Positions 11,691-23,755 of a DNA stretch of 64,000 nucleotides are shown here, one piece after another; within the stretch, counting starts at the first letter, position 1, and every line of letters begins with the position of its first letter. The DNA is from Buxus sempervirens (Eukaryota; Streptophyta; Magnoliopsida; Buxales; Buxaceae). A program made the position numbers and the translations under genes. Under the pieces are notes generated by a model. That model made no database searches, was not told the DNA's origin, and worked only from the letters and a program-made list of their open reading frames with translations. The stretch lies in NCBI GenBank assembly GCA_947561395.2, contig OX387182.1, forward strand, positions 52,971,283 to 53,035,282, given 5' to 3'.

Positions 11691-11725
11691 TTCCATATTC
11701 TTTTGGATGGTCATTTGTACCAACC
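11345..11725 (+). repeat. Five about 75-bp tandem repeats at the end of the hairpin array
   Basis: Units start near 11345, 11420, 11495, 11593 and 11667. Each begins TTGGGACC (or TGGGACC), carries a TGGAA/TTCCA hairpin, and most then read TTGGTTGGTTATTTTTATC. An A-homopolymer of about 26 nt lengthens the third. The open frames here are frame-neutral repeats, not a gene. Confidence 0.9.
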
Positions 11726-11984
11726 ACTTCTCTTCGCAAGGTCATTTTCGACCAAAACAAAAAATAAATAAATAAAAAGTTTAAAAATAAGAAAAACAAA
11801 AGAAAATTTTTTTTTAATTCAAACTCATGTTCACCAAAACATGCATACATGCATTCTTGAAAGTGTGTGAGTTTAACTTGAAATGTGCACTAATTGTGTT
11901 TCTTTTCTTTTATTTCAAAAAGGTCTTCGGCTCCTACCTGCAACCATTGCTCCTAGGCGCTCTCAGAGACTAAGATCTGCCACC

Positions 11985-14155
11985 ATGAACCCTATTGAAG
12001 AACGATCTACTGTGTCTGCTGAAGCCTTTGCTCAACTGCAGGAGCAAGTGGCTGGGATGACCAAACTACTGGAGAATCTACTGTCTAACCAAGCAGCCCA
12101 AGCCCAGATGCAGGCGCAGCAGGCACAAGCTCAGGCTCAGGTTCACCAAGCCTCTTCTTCCCACAATGCACCACCACCAGCTCAACCTATCCAACCTCCA
12201 CCACCAGCACAACCCATTCCATCTCAACCTGAATTCCACCAACCTATCTCTGAGCATATCTTGATTAGGGAAGAGGAGTCTGAATCTGAGAAAGAGAAAG
12301 AGAAGGAGAAGGAGAGGGAGAAGGAGAAGGAAAGACTGAGAATGGAAACAGAGAAGAAATTTTTTGAGAGGCTGGAATCACTCCAGGAGGAACTGAGGGA
12401 AGTCAAGGGGGTTAACACGTTCGGAGGCACAAACTTTGATGATCTTTGCCTCTACCCCGACGTATGCCTACCGCCCAAGTTTAAGTGCCCGGATTTTGAC
12501 AAATACGACGGCACTGGCTGCCCAATGAGCCATCTGAAGCTCTACTGTGGGGCATTGTGCCAATTTGGCCGGGATGACGGCATTTTGATCCAACTATTCC
12601 AGAGGAGCCTGACTGGGGCAGCCTTGAGGTGGTTTGTGACTGTAGACCATGGCAAGATCGGGAGTGGAAAGATCTGGCCGATGCCTTCCTAGCTCAATAC
12701 CGCTTTAACTCAGACATCGTGCCAGATCGATACGATATGATGAAGATGAGCAAAGGAAGGGAAGAGACAGTTAGGCAGTATGCCAAGAGGTGGAGAGAAG
12801 CTGCCTCCCAAGTAAGGCCACCAATGATGGAGCCCGAAATGACCTCCACCTTTATCGGCACACTGGGGCAGCCATTTTACAATCATCTAGTGGGTCAGAC
12901 TACCACTAGTTTCGCCGCCTTAGTGCAAGTGGCCGATCGGATTGAAGATGGAGTAAGATCAGGGAGAATCATCGACTACTCTGCCGCAACCGACCAATCA
13001 GATGCATCTGCCTCCTTTGCTCAGAAAAAGGGGAATGGGGTAAGAAGGAATGGAGGAATGAAAGAAGGGGATGTGAATATGGTACAGCTCCAATCTGCAA
13101 AGAAACCCCTCCAAATCAACATTTCTGCACCCCCATCCATGCCAATCCAACCACAAACCACCTATCAAAACCCTCTCAATGTCAATGTTCCTCAAGCAGC
13201 AATGCCCAACCAAAAAAGAGTATTTTCGAAAGAGGAGAGAGACGCTTGGATGGCGTCCAGAAGGAACAGGGTCTTTTCCCCTCTTCCCGTGACTCCATCC
13301 CAGCTTTTGCCAACCCTGTTAAATGCAGGGTATGTTACTCTGAAAGAACCATATCCTAATGCTTCAAAGGGAAAGAATTTTGATCCCTCCACCACTTGTG
13401 ATTATCATATGGGTGCACCAGGACACCCTACAGACAAGTGTTGGCTTTTAAAACATGTCATCCAGGATTTGATCGATCAGAAGACCCTGCAGTTTAACAC
13501 GGTTACTCCCTCTCCCTCAGGGACTGACATTGGTCAGAATCCTCTACCCCAGCACAATGGGGCAGGCCCCTCCAATTTCGTGGGGGCCATCTCTTCTAGA
13601 CCTAGGACTTTTGATCCCTCGCAGTTAATTGCACCCATAGGGACGTCCGTTAAGGTCTATTTTGACAAGGAAGAGGTAGAGGAACATATCAGTGTCATTC
13701 CTGGAAGGAAAAGAAATGGCAAGATTGCTGAGGACATTGACTCCTCTCTAGTCCGGGTCGCATCCTTCATGGCCCAAATCAATGCCTCCAAACCACCTTC
13801 TTTGCCCAAAGCCACGGGTGAGCCTGAGCCACTGCCACGAGAGCAACAGGATTTCATAGAAGGAGCCGAGGCATTCTTTGCAATGGCAGAGAATGAGGAA
13901 AAAGAAGAAGTAGAAAAAAGGATTCCTTTCATTGATTGGGCAATCATTCAAGTCCCAGATCAAGTAACGCCATTCCTTCCAAGGGCTGAGCATGATGCCC
14001 TAAATATGAAGAAAATTGCTGAACAAAGAAAGGAATTCTTGCCTCACTCAGCAGAAGGTGAATATTTTCGCAAAAATGGAGAAAAATCAACTTTTACCTT
14101 TGAGAACAGGGGCAATTTTCGAATTCCCACGTTCTCTGAAGAGAAACCCCCATAA
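11985..14155 (+). pseudogene. gag: Tat-type gag of element A, frameshifted
   Basis: The frame starts at an ATG in good context (CACCATGA). It encodes a Gln/Ala- and Pro-rich leader, a charged Glu/Lys coiled-coil stretch (about 12270-12350), then a retrotransposon Gag core with SLTGAALRWF and, downstream, DLADAFLAQYRFN and EYAK/QYAKRW-type motifs. Near 13400 lies the zinc-knuckle-like CDYHMGAPGHPTDKCW. Gag coats the element RNA in virus-like particles. The core switches frame near 12658, where one base appears lost just before GGGAGTGG, so translation would end at 12692 without correction. The break lies inside the Gag fold and is unlikely to be programmed. No protease follows; the frame ends at 14155. 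Confidence 0.85.
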
Positions 14156-16935
14156 AAAGAATGCACATTTCCTGAGGATCCTAGGGAGCCTTGTTCTCAG
14201 GAAGTGGTTTCAATAAAGGCTCTTGGAAAAGAAAAAAAAAGATTTTTCCCTTAAACATTTTTTTAGAAGTAAAAAGAAAAAAAAAAGGTTTTCAACAGGG
14301 TCCTTTTTACTTATGAGTCATATCTCCCATTAAATTTCTTGAAGTTGAATATAACTTCGACATTGGGATCAATTTCGAGACCAAAATCGAAGAAAACGAC
14401 ACTCTAAATGAATATTCAAATCTTTTTAAGTGTCATGAGAAGAATATTTTGCAAAATTTTGAAATGACCAATTTTATGGACTTTGGAATCAAAGATGACC
14501 CGTAGTTTTCACTTGAAAGCAGCAAGTGCGGAAATTTATTTCATATGGATTCAGAGAGGACTGCATCATTTGCTCGTCAAGAAAAAGCAAATGAAGAAGA
14601 AACTAAAGGAAGAAATTTTTGACTCTGAAGATGAATCCAACTTTGCACTCTGCATTGGAAAATATGGAAAGATTTAGTTCCTTGGTTGAGATATGAAGTG
14701 CGATTCAGCTACAAAGTCTAATGAAAATGAAGCTTGATTCAAGAGGCTAATCTGGTGAGAAGGATGTTTTATGGTTGAGATTTTGTCTTGAAAAAAAAAA
14801 AAAAAAAAGAACAAAAAAGAAAAAAAAAAGAAAAGAGAAAACGGAAAAAAATCCTGAGCCAGTCATGTAGTACAACTCTACTAGGGCTGAAAATTCAAAT
14901 TTTTCTTAAAATGATAAGAGGCCTTTTTTTCTTGTATCCCTGAAATCTTTGAAATCCCTAGTTAGACCCTTTAAGCTTTATAAATTTTTCCAAACAACCT
15001 AAACTGGGAATTGTAACCCCACACTGGGGCAAATTTATTAAGGCATGAAAGGACAAATGAAAAAAAGAAGGAGGCACTATTGAATTTCAAAATGGATTTT
15101 GAAGATGTTTTCAGAAAAGGGGGCAAAGAAATGAAGAAAGAAAAAAGAAGAAGAAAGATGAGAAAAAAAAAGAAGAAGATCATCAAATGCCATGGGATAT
15201 TTGGAGAATGTCTTCCAAAAGGGGCAATAAAAATTGCAAAGAGAAAGAATGAGAAAAGAAGTTCAATACCGGGGTGAAAGTTCTAAAGGAAGAAGAACTC
15301 CAATACTGGAGGCAATTTTTGTATTCCAAGCAAAAAAATGCCTTAAGAATTACAATCTCAGTTAACCCATTTGATCATATGGTGTTTGAGCCTTTTATCC
15401 CTTTTCTTCCTAAACAAAAACCAAGCCTACATTTCGTCCCATTCATAAGTCCTCTTTGATTAAGAAATTTTGAATTAAGGCAAGTATGACTACATATGCT
15501 TCTGGTAATGAAGGAAAAAAAAAAAAAAGAGAAAGAAAAAAAAATGGAGAAAATGTAGTGAAAACCCGGAAGGGTGCTACATGGCAAATGATCAATCATC
15601 TGCAAGGAGAAAACCAATGGTGTCATATGAGAAGAGAAATCCATGATTGTCATGAAATAGGAGGGAGTTTTCATATCATGGATGCAAGAAACAACTTTTT
15701 CAAGTTGAAGGTCTTTCCAAACCAGGTCAAAATGGTCAGATTGAAAGATCTGTCATATCTGGAGCATCAATGGACAAGCCGATGGTCATGGGAATGATTC
15801 TAAAGGTTCCGAAGGCTTATTTTGGTCTTTCTTCATTTTCTGAAATAATCTTCTCATTATTCAACTTGATTTTAATTCTTTTGGACTATATGCTAATAAG
15901 TGATTGGACCATTTTTCAAACAAAAAAATTTATAAAAACACAAAAAGGCAAAAAATATATTTTTGGCCTATGATGAGCATCTATGTCTTTTCATAAAACA
16001 TTGGTTTTGCAAGCATTAGAGAATTCTGAGGCCACTAGTATAAAACCTATTTTTGTATATATATGCACTTTTGCATTCTTTTATAAGGATTTCTTTTTAT
16101 AAAGGCAAAAAGAAAAAAAAAGAAGAAGAAAAAGACAACAAAAAAAAAAAGAGAGAAAAAATTCATCTCTGCTGTGAGGTAAGTGCATTTCCAAAGCATC
16201 AAGGCTAGGGCATGCTCAATTTCCTTTGCTTCTGAATCCTCAATGAAAGGAATCGTATCATCCTAAAGATTGGGCAATGCCTCCAAACAAGAGCCCTTAT
16301 CTTTCAACAATGAAGATGGCATTCAGTTTGGTAGTAAGAAGGCATGAAAGAGAGAACATGGTCAGTAAGGGTATGAGGTTAGATCAACAGATCATGATTC
16401 TCAAATCTAGCAATCAAGAAAAGAGCATACACTTGGGCATTTAAAAGGCATCAAGGCAGAGTATGGGCAGCAAGGGCACATACACCATTATTGAGAGAGC
16501 AAAAAGATGGAAAAGCAAAAGCAAATTGCAGAATATTCAAGCACAGGTTTGGGCAGCACATGGCACCTAGGTGAATCAATAAAAATCAAATCATAGAAAA
16601 TTCAATGGAATATTTCCTTCCTTTTGTTGAGCTGTAAAGTGAAAAACATCAACAGCAATTGAGTTTGCAGAGGTCAATTTTAACTCCACCTTCTTTTAAA
16701 ATTTGCTTGTCTCAGATTTCTTTTCATAGCCACGAGAGCTCCAAGAAATCTGAGATAAGGAAGAGACGCCACCCCATCAGACTTCTAGCAGGGGTTTCAT
16801 TGGCTATCTTCAAATCCATGTTTTTTTTTTCACTCATTTGTTTGACCAAAGCAAGTTCAACTGATGAGATGTCTTTCAAACGTGCAATTTTGAGTTGTGT
16901 CTATTCTTTGCTGTTCATTGTCTTACAACTCCAGC
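14156..16935. other. Non-coding, purine-rich region replacing pol in element A
   Basis: About 2.8 kb lies between gag and the polypurine tract. It has many AAAGAAAAG-type tracts (14220-14290, 14790-14850, 15050-15180, 15500-15550, 16100-16160). No motif of protease, reverse transcriptase, RNase H or integrase is visible in any frame. The short ORFs look incidental. Confidence 0.75.
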
Positions 16936-16948
16936 AAAGAGGGGCAGT
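16936..16948 (+). other. Polypurine tract of element A
   Basis: AAAGAGGGGCAGT abuts the 3' LTR. The wider CTCCAGCAAAGAGGGGCAG is identical to that of element B on the minus strand (about 37600-37620). It primes plus-strand DNA synthesis. Confidence 0.85.
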
Positions 16949-19811
16949 TGTAGACACCCAAAAATTGCACGATTTTTGATAAATCTTGAAGGAGAGAAAT
17001 ATTTTATTGAATTTTCAATTCTTAGCATTGGGTTTAAGATCCTTAACCCATTTGAATCCAAAGCCGCAAAGGAAAAGGCCCGAATTCAATCTTTTATGCA
17101 AAGTCAAACTTTTTCGGGTTGAATTTTGTTGACTTTTGACCCCAAAAAATGAAATATTTTTTAAAGCAACATTTGAAGATAATTTTTCCCGGTAATTAGG
17201 TTTTTAACAATGTTATTGCATAAATGAATTTTTTGAGATTTTTAATCTTGATAAATACCTTCGTATCAACATGTTGAATCTTTTTACCGGACCTGAAAAA
17301 CCGAAATTTAGCCTGGAACTGGAAAGTTGAATTTTTATTCACTTGGAATTTGGGTTTGGAAATATTTTTAATGGATTCAAATGGGGGGTGTTTGCTTATT
17401 TACATGTAATATCTTAAGTAAATGGAGATTAAAAAATACGAGGACATTTACTTAAACGATATTACATGTAAATAAGCCTGGCCTGTGCAGCTAAGGCTCA
17501 AAACCAACCAAAAATGTGCCAACCGTACTGAGTATACGGTTTTTTATAATTTTGATGTCAACCGCCCTGTATGCACGGTTGCAACCGTATACACAGCACG
17601 GTTCAGGTCCATGCTTGTTGCGCTGGCGGCCACGTGGCTTCGCGAAGCTTCGGCCGTTGAGCCGCGTGGACAGCAATCAATTAAAGCATAACTGAATTGA
17701 ACCGTCCTGTATATACGGTTTGGTTAAATTTGTAAAAAACCGCACTTTGAGTAACGGTTGTGTAGAAACCGCACTGAGTATACGGTTTTGGCTGTTTCGG
17801 GGATTTGCGAAATTGCTCGATCTCTGAGCCTTATTTACGCATATTACCTCTCTCTTGGGGACTTGAACTCCCCATTTCACCCTCCGAAACTTGCTGAATT
17901 ACTCCAATTCAAGCCTTGGAGGAGAATTGGAATAATCTAGAAGGCCTTTTTGGCCTACCCTTGGGACTCTTCTACCCTTGACTTGGCCTATAAATAGAGA
18001 GGCCCTCCTCTTGCAAATGGCTGAGAATTTGAAGCTTGGAGGCTCTGGAAGAAGAGGGAAAACTCTGCTGGATTGCTGCCTCAACTGTTCAAGCTACCAA
18101 AGGTAAAGCTCCATTTGGTTTTCTAGCTTCCTCTTTACTTTACAGCAATCTCTCCTTCTACCTTTCTGTAGTGTAAGGCTTTGGTGATTGCTTGTAGCCC
18201 CAAACCATATCCAAAGTACCTGGGAATCCTCTCTAGCCGTAAAACGTGAAGAGAGAGCCTGGGGAAAAAGATGTTGGAATGGACCCTCTAGGCTTAGAAC
18301 CTACTTTGAATGGCATGTTGATCTTATGATAATTTTGTGCTTGATGTGATTTTGATATGCATAAGGAGAGGATGCAGGGATCCATGCTCTCAATAGCAAT
18401 GGATCCCCATCTTCCCCTAGAAATGTGATTTTCCACACCTCTTCACACACTTTTCACTATTTTCATCAAATAGGCTAGATCTTGGGCTTTCCATGTTCAA
18501 TATGGAAAATCTGAGGTCCCAGGCCTTAGAATGAATTTCTAGGACTTCATGAGTTGTTTTTCATGATTTCAAGTTATTTTGGTCGAATCCACTTGCACAC
18601 ATGCACTGGTTTCACACTTTTACTCAAGGTTTTTCAAAACAGGGCAGCATCTGTACCATGTCTTAGAATGCTCATAACTTCATCCTCCGGATGAATTTTT
18701 GAGTGATTCCAAAGACATGTGATAGATGAATGTGTCTACTTAATATCTGGAAATTTTCGTCTACTTCCATGTAGCCAATTTTTGACACCATCTCTTCAAA
18801 GTTTGTAAGACAGTTCAGCCCAGATTGCTGAACTTGCCGCTTTGATGGTGCACTATTTGCTCAGTTTTAATCCGTTTTATGTGATTCCAGTTTCTGAGTT
18901 TTCTTTGAGAAGTCTATTTTCATTTCCAACAAGTTTCAGCAGATTTCAATCTGTTTTGTGCTTTGGGTGCTCATTTGACTCAGAAGTGCTCGCTGGCATA
19001 GTCCAGAGCTCATCTGTGGTCTTCTAGGCCTGTTCAAGAGAGCACACAAGTCACATCCGGATAGAGATTGGTGTGAGGTTTTTTTTCTTTGGAAAGATGG
19101 CACTACATACTTCCTCCATACCAATTTTCAGGGATTTTTATTGAGCCAAACTCCACGAATAGAACTTTGAAAATGCCTACTTAACACTTTTTCTGAGTTA
19201 TAACAGCAGATTTCATATGTGGATTTCTCTCTAGTTTTGAATCGGATTGAGCTGAAATTTTTACTGTATATTCTAATATATACCAGTTTTCAAATGGCTT
19301 TGGTTTCATTTGATTTAGATTTAAATTGAATGAAGTATGGTTTATCAAAGCTTTAAAGCTCTTTTGACCGAATTTCTCCAGATTTACCTTGGCTTGATTT
19401 TCTTCATTTTTACTTTGATTTCACTTCACTCATGAAGTTTTAGAAGTGATGAATCCACAAAGAGAGTCTAAACTTATTAGACTTCTCATGTGGAATGGTC
19501 ACACACATTGTGCTTGTTAAGCACCCTTTTGTTTATTTTGCTAGCAAACAATTTATAGCATAAGCAAGCATGTGGTAATCGTCCTAGACGGATGAGTGGG
19601 GGTGCCTAACACCTTCCCCCGCTCATAAATAATTCCCCGTACCCAATCTCTGGATTTTTCCTCATCTTAGAGCTACTTTGGCTCTATTTGACATCTATGA
19701 ACCTTTTGGTGTCCATTCACACCCTAAGATGGATGGTGGCGACTCTTATTTTTATCGATCCCCGCGTGACGACATCGGAAGTCATCCGAGATGACGAATC
19801 CATGTCTCACA
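16949..19811 (+). repeat. Element A 3' LTR
   Basis: The 2863-bp copy of the 5' LTR. It differs by two 1-nt indels (a G run near 17386, a T run near 18138) and about six substitutions, all in the first about 700 bp. The remaining about 2.2 kb appears identical to the 5' LTR. Confidence 0.93.
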
Positions 19812-20053
19812 GAAACCTTAATTCCTTCTATACCTATATATAAAAAGACTTAAAAAGGCCTAAAAAAACATAACATATATACAAACTAAACGGTCGGATT
19901 TTTATCGGGTCGAATATATGCAATACCATATTCGAATCCGAATATAATCGGATCTTATTCGGGTAATTGGATCTAAAACTAAGATCCATATTCGGATAAT
20001 CGGGTCGAATTCGGATCGGATTCAGATCTTTATCCGACCCATTGACAGCCCTA

Positions 20054-21533
20054 ATTGCAATGGGAAGAAAATGAGAGATATTCTAATAAATAAAAATAAA
20101 AAAACATTGGAAAAGAGGAAAAAAACAAGGGAGAGGAGTGCTGATGATGTTGCAATTTTTTTTTTCTTTTGGATGGGGTGAAATTATCGATAACTGTAAT
20201 GCAAGAATGAAAGAAGAAAAGGGAAAGAAAAAAAAACTTGTTGAAAATTAGGAAGCAGAAGAGAGAAGGAAAGTAGGAAAAGACTTTTTTTTGGTATAAA
20301 ACCGCCCCTCAGTTTTCTTGTTGATATTCACCTTCCAAAGATAATTAGGGACTTCCTTATCCCCAAGGATAGACCAAAGTTTAGTTATAATTACCTTTTT
20401 CAAATCGGTTAGATAATATTTTATTCTACATTTTATCGCAATTAAAAATATGCAGGTAAATAGATAATTATTCAAGTAAATGCTCTATTTATAATAGATT
20501 TAAAATTTTCTTTTTAGTAGAATTTTATTATTTAAAGAGATAATTATTATGTAACGATTTACTTACAAAAAGAGAAATTAGCATTTTTATTTTCAATTTC
20601 AACACGCATATAGAACGTACTTTTCTCTCTCTTTTCTTAATAATTTCATTAAAGATATTAATAGAAGATGTTGAGTTCACTAAAGACTGCTTAGAAACCA
20701 AGTAGATTATAAAAGGATAACATTAAGTTTAACAAAACCCAGAATAAAATCCTTCAGGAGAAAAAAATTTATGGTTATAACTATTGGGATTCACGCCAGT
20801 CAGAGTGCAAGACTTTTCATAACATCTTATACACACCGTTGTGAAGATACATCCATAAAAGGACAGAATGGTAAAATATGCTTCAATTTTTCTAAAACTC
20901 AATACTCAATATATTAAGCAACTCTTCTCTCCCATGATGTGTAGCACTGCACGTGTATCTTGCTTGTCCAATATGACACGATTTTGCTTCAGAAGGAAGA
21001 GAATGTCAAAACATGTATTCGTTGCTCTCATTGTGGCTTCGTACTAATTGTTTAAAAAAAATATTTAAACAAAAATAAAAAATATATGCCATAGGATCAC
21101 AGTGTGGAAGCATCTCACTCAAGTAACAATCTATTGATGATTTTATCCCGTCTTTCAACAAGTTTATGTATGCATTTATCTACCTATATATATTATATAT
21201 AAGGCCAGCACCCTTGGGAAGCATGCCAAGCAAACCATACAGCTTTCCACAAGAGGCCCAAATTCATTTATAAAATGATTGAATGGTCAAAACTTGCAAC
21301 TATTCTTTCCAGGGACCTGCAGTATTGCACTTTTCTTTTTGGTAATGACGTGCAGCATTGCACGCGTACCTGGCTACCAGTAAAAATTTATGGCTAGCGG
21401 CCCCACCATTCCTTGAATTTTTTTATTAAGCGGACCTAATGGCCGCCTTCTAGTTCTTCATAATTCCCGGAAAAAACTTCCATTGTCATCATCAGTATTC
21501 CTGGCCTTCCCAATCTCGCACCGCGCGCCACCA
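20054..21533. other. Upstream region of P450 gene 2
   Basis: AT-rich intergenic DNA with no gene. The block from about 21130 to 21533 resembles the gene 1 upstream region (TTATCCCGTCTTTCAAC; CGCGCCACCAATG at the start). A TATATATATTATATATAA stretch near 21184 could hold a TATA element, but it is about 350 bp from the start codon. Confidence 0.5.
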
Positions 21534-22022
21534 ATGTCATCTTGGCTGCTTCCTCTTCTCATAGCCCTTTGTGGTGTTCTCTTCTCACTCGCCTATCTCC
21601 CATGGCGAAGACATGACCAGCGATTACCACCAGGTCCCTGGAGAATTCCCCTTATTGGAAATCTACACATGCTAGGCAACCTTCCACACCAGGACCTCCA
21701 TTGTCTGGCCAAGAAGCACGGCCCCATCATGTACGTGCAGCTCGGCATCGTCCCGGCGGTGGTGGTGTCATCACCTGAAGCCGCCGAACTATTCCTCAAG
21801 ACACATGACCTTATTTTTGCCAGCAGACCCAGCATCCAGACAGAGGAGTACATGTCTTACGGACGTAAAGGCCTGGTCTTCGCTGAGTATGGCTCTTATT
21901 GGTGTAACATGCGCAAGCTCTGCGCTATAGAGCTCCTCAGCAGCTCAAAAATTGAGATGTTCAAGCCCATTTGGAAAGAAGAACTAGGTATCTTGGTTCG
22001 ATCTCTCAAGATCGCTTCGGAC

Positions 22023-22378
22023 CAGTGGCGGAACCAGGACTTTAAATCTGGGGGGGCAAAAAAAATTTTTAATTAACACTTGTCATGAAATATAGAAATT
22101 TCAATAAGTTGGAGGTGGGCAAACAAGAAATTTTAGAGGGGATTCTCATGAAATATAGAAATTTCAATAAGTTGGGGGGGCCAAATCAAAAATTTTAGAG
22201 GGGATTCTCATAAAATATAAAAATTTCAATGGGTTGGAGGGGCAAACCAAAAATTTTAGGGGGGGCAAAACATAAATTTTAATTAATAAATATATAAAAT
22301 ATACATAGTTTTTATTAAAAAACTAAAAGTTAGGGGGGGGCAATTGCCCCCCCTAAGCTTCACGTGGTTCCGCCAGTG
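22023..22378. mobile_element. 356-bp hAT-like MITE in P450 gene 2 exon 1
   Basis: The ends are CAGTGGCGGAACCA and, inverted, CACTGGCGGAACCA (one mismatch). The flanks are perfect 8-bp duplications CTTCGGAC at 22015-22022 and 22379-22386, which fits hAT. The interior has G-runs and three related AAATTTTAG...GGGG segments with no coding capacity. Confidence 0.93.
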
Positions 22379-22578
22379 CTTCGGACTCTAGATCCATGGT
22401 CGACCTTAGCTCTAAGCTTAGTAATCTTCTCCAGGACTTGACGTACCGGATGGTTTTGGGTCGTTCAAGGAGCGCCCAAAGCTTTGAGTTCGCTAAAACC
22501 ATTGATGAGGCGATGAAGTTGGCGGGAGGTTTTAACATAGCAGATTTCATTCCCTTTGCCGGTGCACTTGATCTCCAG

Positions 22579-23755
22579 GTATGATTTCTAATGCTTTTAT
22601 ACCGGCGGCCTTCGCCCGGTGTCGGAGCTTTAATATGGATCCGAAGTTAAAACAGCTTAGTGACGATCAATAGTAGCTGATTATGACGCTATATATTATA
22701 ATCTAAATGGCATTCACCTTCTTTCATCAATTATTTTACTGATTAAAATATTCACATATTCAATACTGAATTAGATAATTAGTTAAATAAATCTTAACAA
22801 AAGTTGACAAATTAAAGTTAAAGTAAAACCCTAACAGGCTAACATCGAACTAATTCAACAAAAATCTCGAACTTGGTTTGACTAGGGACAGTCTAGATCA
22901 ATTTATAAGAACCTATATATCGACTATTGAATCTTAGCTAGGCTAAGAGACGTGTCTTAATTTGTATCATAATTACAAAATGCTAGTAAATTATATATGT
23001 ACATATTTTGGTTCAGTTTGGTTCGACCATATAAGCCAGGTTCGATTTGACCAAAGAATCAACAGAAAACCAAACCAATTTAGTTCAGGTTAGAGAATTT
23101 GAAACCTAAACAGAACCAAACAAAACCAATCCAAAACAGCTGCTTACTTTAAAAGAATGACCCAAATGAGCATTTAATATGCAATAATCTTAAAGTTAAT
23201 GATATGTACTAATATTTACTCTCTAATGAATTTTGGAGAAACAAACTTCATGAAAGTAACTGATAGCCACTAATATTTCTTAGTTTTTTTTTTATATCCC
23301 CTAATATTTCTTAGTTAATAATTTATCGGATATGTATTGTCAATTACTTTTGAATGCTATAACCTTGTTCGAGAAGTAAGGTTGTCTGGAGCAGTGCTCT
23401 AAGTGATATGTTACAAGACTAGCTATGAGCTATCGCATGTGCAAGTTTAATTATTTGGGCAGCTCCACTTCCGCATATGTGCTATAAATGAGCATTATCA
23501 AAAAAAAAAAAAAAAAAGGTGCTATAAATGAGCATTAGTAAACACACTAAGTTTCAACAAAAAATAATTTTCAAATCCTAACAGTTTCAATGATTTGGTA
23601 ACCCATTTGAACAGAAAAAATTGAAAGAGAAATGCTTAGAAGGTACTTCTACCATGGCCATATAAGAACAAAAGGAACAAACATGAAGTTCGAGAAGCTT
23701 ACTGATGATTAGATATATTATTAAGATGGTAACCCATTTGAATTCTGATTTGCAG
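22579..23755. other. Intron of P450 gene 2
   Basis: The intron resembles that of gene 1 at both ends but lacks the donor duplication and the AT-rich element. A TTCGGTT/AACCAAA-rich patch at about 23010-23130 looks like a degraded inverted repeat. No gene is present. Confidence 0.7.

Larger units (their letters stand above)
5007..19811 (+). mobile_element. Element A: 14.8-kb non-autonomous Tat-type Ty3/gypsy LTR retrotransposon (gag only)
   Basis: Two about 2.86-kb LTRs (TGTAGACACC...TGTCTCACA) flank an internal region and are bordered by perfect GAAAC duplications at 5002-5006 and 19812-19816. A primer binding site follows the left LTR and a polypurine tract precedes the right LTR. The internal region has a 4-kb leader with a hairpin array, one frameshifted gag, and 2.8 kb of purine-rich non-coding DNA. 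No protease, reverse transcriptase, RNase H or integrase is seen. By eye the LTRs differ at about six bases and two 1-nt indels, so the insertion is recent. The Gag type and PBS place it in the Tat/Ogre lineage. It must have been moved by proteins supplied in trans. Confidence 0.92.
4716..20053. mobile_element. Small hAT-like TIR element, split by retroelement A
   Basis: The left part (4716-5006) begins TAGAGCTGTAAATGGGTCG. The right part (19812-20053) ends in the inverted counterpart CGACCCATTGACAGCCCTA. The flanks GTTGCAAT (4708-4715) and ATTGCAAT (20054-20061) match at 7 of 8 bases, fitting an 8-bp hAT duplication. Without the 14.8-kb insert and its GAAAC duplication the element is about 530 bp. 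It is full of ATCCGAAT/CGGATCC-type words and has no ORF, so it is non-autonomous. Confidence 0.7.

Noticed and set aside
11311..11771. ORFs of 114 and 141 codons on opposite strands
   Set aside because: Both simply read the 75-bp tandem units; there is no conserved domain and an A-homopolymer lies in the middle.
12629..12692. Programmed frameshift in element A gag
   Set aside because: The shift lies in the middle of the Gag core rather than at a gag-pol boundary, and no slippery site is obvious; a one-base deletion is simpler.
22023..22378. CACTA-type element, because of the CAC/CAG end
   Set aside because: The target duplication is 8 bp (CTTCGGAC), not 3 bp; hAT fits better.
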